Shown: piece after piece, positions 39,035 through 46,441 of the stretch
Numbering within the stretch: the stretch's first letter is position 1
Layout of the letters: each line of letters starts with the position of its first letter
Translations under genes and position numbers: made by a program
Assembly: GCF_000003815.2 (NCBI RefSeq)
Contig: NC_049992.1
Coordinates: 13,113,457 to 13,159,897 of the forward strand
Direction: 5' to 3'
DNA from: Branchiostoma floridae
Lineage: Eukaryota > Chordata > Leptocardii > Amphioxiformes > Branchiostomatidae
Length of the DNA stretch: 46,441 bases
Notes under the pieces: model-generated
Databases searched by the model: none
What the model saw: the letters and a program-made list of their open reading frames with translations, nothing else
Told to the model about the DNA's origin: nothing

Positions 39035-42000
39035 AGAAACCGTATGAAAACAATATTTTCACTCGAAGCGTACCTACGGTACGCGGAGTGAAAATAATAA
39101 CATCGTTATACATTCTGTACGTATACATCGTGGCACTTATGACCCATACTACTGACTACTGTATTCCATACCTTGTGCATGTCTGAGGGAAATGTGAACA
39201 AAGTCCCATATCTGTAACGTCTGCTCTGGACATAACATAATTTGTTTGATATGTCCTATGAAATTATGCTAATCTCCATCGACTGTTAAGTCTAGACATT
39301 GTGACACTTGCTCTAAGTGGCCGGTCCTACGAAACTAGAAAAAAGTGCCAGTTTGGTGGGTCGAGAATATTTGTGTTCTATACGATAATTTCGTCCTGGG
39401 AGCCACGATAAATCGTTTTCAACTGAGACCACAGTATCCCAGAGACCACAGATTCTGTTCAATTCTGTTGAAATGAAATTGAAGATGAACGTCACTTTCT
39501 CACGGATTGTTCACGATATGATATGATGATATACACATATGACACAGCTGTTAATTCACCATTCCCCCCACTTGCTCAAATACTAGTAATTCAATACATT
39601 CCATCTTGTGAACTAGGGGGCGCACTTACTCCCTGCCCCAAGAGCTATCTACCACTCAAAAATCATGAACGTAGCATATCCAGAACTCAAGATACCAACC
39701 CCGGAAGTTCCGCTGCAGTACCATATCAAGCGGCTAGTGAGTCTTAAATCTAATTGTTTCGAGGTCTTATCAAGACCGACCCATGTAACAAATATCAATG
39801 CAACCCACCTAGGCATTCTGGAGTTATGCCGGTCAACGCTACCGAAAATATAACCTTCTAGCGAAGGTAAAAATGAATTCAATTATATTCTGCCGTATTT
39901 GTCTTGTGCCAATAAGACTTTTCATCCATTGATTCACATTTGACAGTGGATGGGTACGAAGGCTGTTATGTTGATCAGGCAGACCGAAACTTCCCGGACG
40001 AGGAAAAGTGGGACGGACAGCTGACCAACGATCGGTGTGTGAGCCACTGTAGGGACCGAGGATACCCTTATGCAGGTAACGTTATTAATGTCCCGTTATG
40101 ACATATCTAACATTAGGATGATATATAAAGTAGATTTTCCTACAATATTTTCGTGTTAAAATCATGCTACAAAATTGATTATAAAATTGCATACTAATAT
40201 TTAGGAAGAGATGTGACAACATTGCACCATATCGATCTACAAATATGTTTGTATGTTGCAAACATTATACAAGGCCTGGGGTTCAGTTTATTGTTTAGAA
40301 TAGGAGGGTCTGGTTTACAAAGACCAGGGATAAAAAATAATGATGAAGATATCTTGAAAATAGATTGTACATATCAATCACATGTAAATTTATGTTTTGT
40401 TCTGAATGATATTTTAGATTTCTGGGCCAAAATATGACATTATGTTACAGTTGTGAAAGTCACGTATAGACAAAGTGTCTAACTCAAACATGGAATACAT
40501 CAAAGGAGGTTTGATTTTATTGTGTTTTCTTTCTTACACAAAACAATCCACTTCGCTTGCATTTTAAGATGGATCTCGATTGTACTCCATTGTAATTTCA
40601 AGGCATGATTCTATTTTTCCACCAGCGACCGAGTTCACATTCCAGTGTTTCTGCGGGACTGAAGCCCAGTTTAACAACCTGACTGCCCAGTTTAACAACC
40701 TGACTGCTGCCAGGCCTGACGATGAGTGTAGCACAGACTGTACCGGGAACAGCGGGGAGAAGTGTGGAGGGGCGTGGAGGATGTCCGTGTACGCAGTACT
40801 AGGTGTGTGTCGTAACTACCGTGGCCGACAGCAACACGCCTATTTTTCTGGTCAACACGTCTATTTTGCGGTGCAAACTTACTTTTTTCTGCGCAACACA
40901 CTTACTTTTTCACCCATTTCTCTGCTGTCTACTTCAAGTTGTTGGCATGTTTGTTTGCAGGTCAACATGAAACTTTTTGAGTGTTAGGTTTAGGCCAAAT
41001 AGTATAAGAGATTGAATGTTTTCGAATTCTAACGCTTCTGATAGCTGATAGGAAGATTCCTATGTCACCTCCCTGTCAAACTACATCTGACAAGTATCAC
41101 GCCAATTCTGGTGAATGTAGTGACATGATGGAACTTCTCTTCATCCATATATGATGGTACATGACGTACAACTCTGATTCTCAGAGACAATTGTTAGAAT
41201 TCCCATGGACCTACAAATAAATTCCTCCCCATTACTTCGTTTGTAGCCCTGGAAAACGAGATCCGCTTGGTTGGCGGTAGCGAATGGGGACGCTTGGAAG
41301 TCCGTACGTACAACACCAAAGACTGGGGAACCGTCTGTAGTGACGGCTTCGACATGGAAGACGCCAAAGTTGCCTGCACTATGTTGGGCTTGGGAGACGC
41401 CTCGTTCATTCGTGACACCACCTATTACGGAGAAGGTGAATGCTTATACATGTACCTAAGGCTAACGTACATTTACAAAACGGGGCCCGGCCGGGCTGTT
41501 TGTCGAAACAAAAAAAGCAGGAGCATAAACACCAGTACCGTACCCCTTTCTACTGAGGGGCTACGGTATTGAGGGAACATCAAGCGACAAAAATATCCTT
41601 AGTAGTTCAAAAGAGTTTCCTTGATGAAGTATCTTTTGTACGTTTTGTGTTGTCTTTGCAAACCAAACCTTTTAGATAGTTGGTCGCTCAATAGTTTCCG
41701 TCCAGTGGAAATGAGGCCTTTAACAGTTGTGAAACTCACGCAAGGACAAAATGTATGGATACAAACATGGAGTACATCAACTATTTGATTATATTGTGCA
41801 TTATTTTTATACAAAAACACTCGTTTGTATTTCTAGATAACACAAAAGATAGATAGGCTCATTTGTTTTGCTATTTCCTGAAGCTGGATTTTGATGAATG
41901 TTATAGGCACAGGAGATATCAAGATGGCCAACCTGGGCTGTGGTGGGCACGAGAGCAGCCTGTTCGACTGCAGCTACGATGGTCCGGGGAGCGGCAGCTG

Positions 42001-42645
42001 TACTCATGGTGACGACGTCGGGCTGGTCTGCGATGGGGGTAAGAATAACTAAGATGTGTGGACTAACATAGTGTGTTATTAGTGTTATAGTGGTCGTGGC
42101 CAATGCAATTTGACACAGTAACGTGCTTCTCATGAATATAAACAAAGGTTCAGGCAAATTAGAGGGGAAAACAACATGCTAAGTCCTTCAGACGTTTTCG
42201 TCTTAAACTACATTCATTTGATTGATCTGCGATAGATCTTTTCCAAAACACATAAAATGTCATGACATATTTTGTTACTGTTTGTCTGACAGTCTGGAAT
42301 GCTGGAGATGTTGGAATCATCGTTGGGGTTGTCATTGGCGTGCTGGTCGTCATCAACATCGTGGTGACCATCGCCCTCATCTTCTGTCAGAAGAACAAGA
42401 CTCGCGGCAGAGTGCTAGACACGGCTCCTCCGGCAGGCGGAGCTCCTGTAGTGGTTCACACCTCCAGCAACGTGATGTACGCCCCTGGCAACGCCACGTA
42501 CATGCAGCAGGGTGTGGCGTTCCCCATGCAGCCTGTACAGACTGTGCCTTACGCACAACCCAACCAGCCCCCTGCACAGTTCCCGGCACCTCCGGCCTAC
42601 GACCAGGCGGCCAGGCCAGCCGTTGGCCAGCCCTTACCTCAATAG
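32338..42645 (+). CDS. Gene E: SP-WSC-SRCR-TM receptor, near-duplicate of gene D (346 aa)
   Basis: Exons are 32338-32398, 39947-40075, 40626-40802, 41247-41435, 41907-42038 and 42293-42645; all are phase 1 with GT-AG. The signal peptide is identical to that of D. The WSC domain (residues 21-122) carries an in-frame 21-base tandem duplication (40664-40684 and 40685-40705) that repeats AQFNNLT. The SRCR domain (123-229) is two codons shorter than in D near GSEWGRLEV, and six Cys are kept. The TM segment differs from D (VGIIVGVVIGVLVVINIVVTIALIF) and includes an Asn. The tail from NVMYAPGNATYMQQG to the end is identical to D, including APPAYDQA. Intron 1 is 7.5 kb versus 1.2 kb in D because of inserted repeats. 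It is either a paralogue or a second allele of D. Confidence 0.85.
34999..35560 (+). repeat. 163-bp tandem repeat array (about 3.5 units)
   Basis: The phrase ggc(c/t)cctgtacc(c/t)tggtatt recurs at 35021, 35184, 35347 and 35509, a period of 162-163 bases. Each unit also has ...aatgagctgaaatttgacacagatgtgccttg, which resembles the inverted terminal sequence of the surrounding element. Minus-strand open frames across the array (up to 205 codons) arise from the repeat and look non-coding. Confidence 0.88.
35630..36890 (+). repeat. Two diverged copies of a ~500-630-bp CCAAT-containing block
   Basis: Copy 1 (35630-36120) and copy 2 (36236-36870) share cacttttnnnaggggaaa, the segment agccaatcagcgaagagga, taattaatattcataag, tctgcattttagac-like sequence, and cgctgcgc(t/c)gttagc...gttgacggtct. 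Copy 2 carries an extra G/C-rich stretch (about 36440-36570). The CCAAT box and AT-rich element suggest promoter-like content, but no transcript is known from sequence alone. Confidence 0.65.
38599..38644. promoter_or_regulatory. Pair of perfect CArG (SRF-type) boxes
   Basis: CCATATATGG occurs at 38599-38608 and again at 38635-38644, both exact matches to CC(A/T)6GG, flanked as an inverted repeat (taaccatatatggt / accatatatggtta). CCAAT-type motifs lie 120-150 bases upstream. The site is inside inserted repeat DNA, so activity is uncertain. Confidence 0.45.
39054..39096. other. Hairpin next to the right end of the inserted element
   Basis: The sequence ttttcactcgaagcgtacc and its near-complement ggtacgcggagtgaaaat form a stem with a loop of a few bases, immediately beyond the AAAG microsatellite of the right terminal repeat. 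It may mark the element's real end. Confidence 0.5.
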
Positions 42646-44703
42646 GTTATGCCGAAGTTCACATAACGCCAAGGCCTAACTGGTGCCCAGTGGGAAGATG
42701 CGAGAGGGGGTAGGGGTTGGGGGTTGGGTGTGTACTAGCCATGACTTGGAAAAACAATGAAGCGAGAACTTGCCGAAATGGGATGCACTTGGGAGGGGGT
42801 GCAACGGACAGCATCTAATATAGCCCCCTCCCATTTGGCGAAAATCGATCGGACCTTCGGACGAGTCTGCGAGCTTTAAATTACGAGGAGGCATGACCCT
42901 CCTGCCTACGAAGAAATGGCAGAGTCCCCCCCCCCCCCCCTTCCCGTCAGGGTCATGCCTACTCGTAATTTAGAGCTCGCAGACTCGTCGTCCGATCGAT
43001 TTTTGCCTAATGTGAGGGGGTAATAAGAAACTGTGGAGAACAATGACGGCCTGCCTCAGTGGACACTGACATGCGGCGAAGTGGATGGATGGATCGAAAG
43101 TCATGGCCGTCTTTCTGCCGAACAAGCTCTTTTGACCGTATTGTATGCATTTCTTCAATTAATTATACAATCACCCCTCCTCCAATGGAGATGACNNNNN
43201 NNNNNNNNNNNNNNNNNNNNNNNNNNNNNNNNNNNNNNNNNNNNNNNNNNNNNNNNNNNNNNNNNNNNNNNNNNNNNNNNNNNNNNNNNNNNNNNATTTG
43301 CAGGTGCTGTTCATGTACTTAAATATTGCTGAAAAGTGAAGATGAAAGTTTCAGCAATATTTAAGTACATAGAACTTATCAAACTTGTTGTTTTGCTTTA
43401 GATTTGCAAGGTGCTGTTCATGTACTTAAATATTGCTGAAAAGTGAAGATGAAAGTTTCAGAATGTGAAAGTTGCAGTGCTATTTATCAATACCATAAAT
43501 TGAAAGAGCTAATAAGTGTTTATTTTTCAAAGCTTTAAAAGTTTACTTACTCAGATATTATTCATATCATGATACTCTAACTTATGTTTACATTTGTCTA
43601 CATATACTGTTTGTAAAATCTGTGTGACCTCAAATTAAATTCTACATATTCTCAAAGCCATGGAGAGTTTGGGTTCACAGGACGCGATGGAAAGAAAACG
43701 AGGACAATAATTATAAAGCGTAAAACTATTGAGTTCTCACAGCTTCACTGAGACTGTACATTATATGAATACGGGATGTGTTGATGAACATGGATTTCAA
43801 GTTGAGTTTGGATTTCCAACTGTGACTCTAGTTGTGACGATCATGGTAGCATATTCGTGCCTCTATAGTATATACAGCACATTCAATTGTTCTTTGTATG
43901 AAACCCGCGCCGAGAACACTAACAATACAGGTGACACGTTCACAAAGTTTGCTCCACTGAATGAATCTATATTTTTCAGCCGTTTGCATTGTCATTAAAC
44001 ATAGAAAACTTTTTGAATGTTGCAACGGACGTGAAACTTGCTTGCCTCGAATTAACTTTAGCTGTAGCTGATGCTCTCTTTCCTACGCACTACATTTCCT
44101 GTTGGTTTGAAATCTAGAGAAGGTTTAAAACTAGAAGTTTAAAAGCTAAATTACACGAAAACCGCTTGATTTTGGGTCGTATTGTTTGTGACAGAAAAGC
44201 GATGAACCATCTATATGAGTAGAAAAGGAGGATTAAATATTTTATATAACTTGAAATTATGAAGATACGTGGTTATATACTCCAGTGGCAAGCTTTCTTG
44301 TAAAGAGTATTGACGCCCGGACTACTTTCTCTCGTAGAAGGAAAAGAAAACTCCATAGAACTCTCGGCATAGCGTGGTGGATGATGCCCTGGTACAAGCT
44401 TCGCAGGTGACCTGAGAACGAGATTGGTGTGTTCTAGAACGTGTAGATCGTTGCTACGGACCAGTGAAATAAACAAACACAGAAATTTTATCAAGATCTA
44501 ATCATTTCTTTATGAATTGTTTTGATACAATATGCTGATGGCATCATACTACAGTCTGCCTTTACCCCTTCCTGGATTTGTGAAGCACGTCAGTTTCATA
44601 TTTGAGTAGATTTAATAGAAAAGGTGCAGATTTTGTGTCTGAACATCATATCACCATGTGTGGTAGCAATACCTTGTGAGTGAGGTGTGTGGTACAATAT
44701 GCC
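42646..44703. other. 3' flank of gene E and intergenic E-F, with gap
   Basis: Copy of the 29274-31294 region. It contains the second foldback element (about 42825-43024), the gap, and further non-coding sequence with no recognised gene. The promoter of gene F should lie near its end. Confidence 0.55.
43196..43295. other. Assembly gap (100 N)
   Basis: Exactly 100 undetermined bases. Just after it, about 60 bases (43296-43355) repeat 43401-43460 directly, and part is also inverted (atgtacttaaatattgctga against 43353-43373). This points to misassembly at the gap edge. Confidence 0.97.
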
Positions 44704-46013
44704 ATGGTGAGCTTGAGGACTGCTACTCTCCTATTAATAACGGTTCTGAGTGGAAACCGTGCGCTTGGTGAGTAGAGCAGACAATTCTGTTCATTATCAC
44801 ATGGGAATTATTGTTACCTTCTATTCTGAATACAACGTTTATTTGCAAATTTTGTGGTATGCTTAAACATTTCAAATTTTACTAGCAGTAAAATTTGTGG
44901 ACAAAACCTGTAAACTCTTTAGGGTACCCCTCCAAAAAAGAATGAATGTGAACAGCCCAATCAAGGATCATATTTTTGTTACACTAGCTACAGGGGCCGG
45001 TTACACGTACGTGGGATGTTACGCAGACAGCGACTCGCGTGTGCTGCCGTACGCGGAGAATTGGAACATTCTTCAAAGTACGGCCAGGTGTGTGAACCAT
45101 TGCAGGAAAAAGGGATACGAGTACGCAGGTAGGCTGCCCTGTTTTTGTGTAATTTCAACTTGACGATGTATTATCCTGTCGGTCCGACAGATAAAAATAT
45201 ATTCTCAAAATCATTCGCCAATGTATCTCATCATGTGAACATGTAGGACGCAAACAAAAGGCTGCAGAAGATGAAGACGAAAGAGTAGATTGTGGTGAAG
45301 CACTGTTTTCTCCTCTCCTTCTCACGAATCAATCTCCAAGCAGATCCTACGGTAGCATAAGACAGTATCAAAAGCTGCCAGAGGAGTGAAGTCGGCTTAG
45401 GAGTGTGTTTTGCTACCGGGCAAATGTACACCTCTTGGCTGACTACATTCCTTGGCCAGTTTGGTACTATCTTATGCCGTTGTAGGATCTGCTTGGAGAT
45501 TACTCACGAATAGCAGATGCTCTAGATCTGTTGGTTTCAAAGACTTTGGTGCATAGCGTACGAGTATAACATAGCGCCATGGGCAGTTGTCACCCATGAG
45601 ATAGCATCGTTGTTGCGCAGCTCCTAAGTCTTTTTTTTGTTTGAACGTTTGTTTATTCAAAATTGCCTTAAGATTGTCCTTGTGTCCTACTCAAGTGCAA
45701 AATATGGGTTTATATCGTTCCCACCGCACTTCTAACCCTGGAAGACTAGCCCTAAGTAGGGCTGAAGGGTATCGCAATAAAGGAATAAAGGCTTTGTCCT
45801 TGAGCTGAGCTATCTAACTATCCGTTGATGAATTTTAAAATACGTCTGACCATTTAGGGACTGAATTCTCGTGGCAGTGCTTCTGCGGGACTGGCGGGAA
45901 CTTCGCCAGCCTGGCCCCGGCCGTGTCTGATGACGCGTGTAACATGGCGTGCCCGGGGGAGCCTTCTGAGAACTGTGGTGGCACCTGGAGGATCTCTGTT
46001 CACGCAGTACTCG
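44704..46013 (+). CDS. Gene F: SP-WSC protein, 3' part outside window
   Basis: Exons are 44704-44767, 44994-45128 and 45858-46013, all phase 1 with GT-AG. The signal peptide is MVSLRTATLLLITVLSGNRA. The WSC domain is complete over two exons (GYTYVGCYADSDSRVLPYAE; RCVNHCRKKGYEYAG; WQCFCGTGGNFASLAPA; CNMACPGEPSENCGG; ISVHAVL) with the same eight-Cys layout as C, D and E. The last exon ends in phase 1, so more exons must follow; by analogy an SRCR pair and/or a TM/PPxY exon is expected, but none is visible before 46441. The sequence is clearly divergent from C-E, so it is an older paralogue. A broken copy lies at 31295-31587. Confidence 0.82.
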
Positions 46014-46441
46014 GTACGTTCAGCACCGTGTCTATTGGATTCATGTTCCCAGGTACAGTTCCGGCCTACAAATGATGTGTTGCAAAGAAACATCCTACCT
46101 ACGACATGGACTTCCATACAAGTCTAGCTACACTGAATGTGCACTTGGATTGAATGTCATTGTTTCTATACCTTTGAATAATCAAATATTTGTTATTCAG
46201 AATTCCCGTTGAATGATCCCGCCAAAATAAAATAAAACTGATATGATTCATCACATATCACAGAAAATATTTTCAATATGTATTGTTAGTACTTTGTTTT
46301 CAAATTTATACCACTTATCTTCACAGAAGCTGTTATTTATACCACTTATCTTCACAGAAGTTGTGATTTCTTAAATATTTTTTGCATTGCCGCGCGCAAT
46401 GCCTTATGCCAGCTTTCTTCCATGGTTGGATCAATGGACGG
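46014..46441 (+). other. Intron 3 of gene F (to window end)
   Basis: No further exon is supported. A 31-base direct repeat (46304-46334 and 46335-46365) contains an acceptor-like ttatcttcacag twice, but the sequence after either copy does not give a WSC, SRCR or TM reading. Confidence 0.5.

Larger units (their letters stand above)
34806..39052. mobile_element. 4.2-kb non-autonomous DNA transposon-like structure with ~150-bp inverted ends
   Basis: The left end (34806-34960) and right end (38885-39052) are imperfect inverted repeats of one another. Each starts with a CTTT/AAAG microsatellite, then ctcctgtc and gttcctggacc(g/a)aatg, followed by cctgaaatttggcaca. Inside are 163-bp tandem repeats, two CCAAT-containing blocks and two CArG-like boxes. 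No transposase was seen. Exact ends and target duplication cannot be fixed by eye. Confidence 0.6.
32598..39126. mobile_element. ~6.5-kb inserted repeat DNA in intron 1 of gene E
   Basis: Alignment by eye with intron 1 of gene D shows continuity up to about 32597 and again from about 39127 (cgtggcacttatgacc). The material between is absent from D and replaces roughly 45 bases. It contains several repeat families: a gaccacc-type end near 32600-32670, a block near 33130-33310 that recurs inverted at 37980-38115, and the 4.2-kb inverted-repeat structure at 34806-39052. No transposase or reverse transcriptase is recognisable, so any element is non-autonomous or decayed. Confidence 0.65.
31588..45128 (+). 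repeat. Duplicated unit, copy 2 (gene E plus gene F)
   Basis: Second copy of the block that begins at 24811. It matches copy 1 through the upstream region, all six exons of D/E, the foldback element, the 3' flank and the first exons of F. Differences include about 6.5 kb extra in intron 1 of E, an ~84-bp insertion in intron 1 of F (around 44885-44970), and a gap. The end is uncertain because copy 1 ends inside the WSC exon, equivalent to about 45088. Confidence 0.8.

Overview
The window looks like genomic DNA of a lancelet (amphioxus, Branchiostoma). The genes are intron-rich with GT-AG junctions. A NOD-like receptor gene combines CARD, TIR and leucine-rich repeats in the style of the expanded amphioxus repertoire. 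CUB/LDLa/WSC/SRCR membrane proteins are clustered, and closely similar tandem copies and microsatellites are common. The species call is inference from gene content. All gene models below were built by reading exons and checking that splice phases join; there is no transcript evidence. Layout: (1) 1-2.7 kb, + strand, the last three coding exons of triosephosphate isomerase. (2) 3.1-7.7 kb, - strand, a four-exon NLR-type gene, CARD - TIR - TRADD-N-like domain - C-terminal part of NACHT - LRR. The nucleotide-binding core of NACHT (Walker A/B) is absent, yet all splice phases join. It is convergent with TPI and head-to-head with the next gene. (3) 9.4-46 kb, + strand, a run of small single-pass membrane proteins. 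Gene A is SP-CUB-LDLa-LDLa-CUB-TM (9410-14345). Gene B is SP-CUB-TM (15271-17995). Gene C is SP-WSC-TM (19179-23537). Gene D is SP-WSC-SRCR-TM (25504-29273). Gene E is a close copy of D (32338-42645). Gene F is SP-WSC and runs off the window (44704-46013+). A broken, truncated copy of F lies at 31295-31587. Nearly all ectodomain exons start and end in phase 1. In A-E the last exon alone encodes the membrane span and a short proline-rich cytoplasmic tail with a PPxYD motif close to the C terminus. Swapping phase-1 ectodomain exons in front of a constant TM/PPxY exon explains the different receptors. (4) Regions 24811-31587 and 31588-~45.1 kb are two copies of one unit (D + start of F; E + F). 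The junction cuts through a WSC exon. This is either a true tandem duplication or two haplotypes placed in series by the assembly; a 100-N gap at 43196-43295 with scrambled flanking sequence means the assembly needs caution here. Intron 1 of E carries about 6.5 kb that D lacks, including a 4.2-kb structure with inverted terminal repeats and 163-bp tandem repeats. The most notable system is the family of PPxYD-tailed modular receptors next to an NLR that lacks its ATP-binding core. Secreted-domain recognition modules (CUB, WSC, SRCR) combined with WW-domain-binding tails suggest pattern- or glycan-binding receptors whose trafficking may depend on NEDD4-type ubiquitin ligases; that role is inference.
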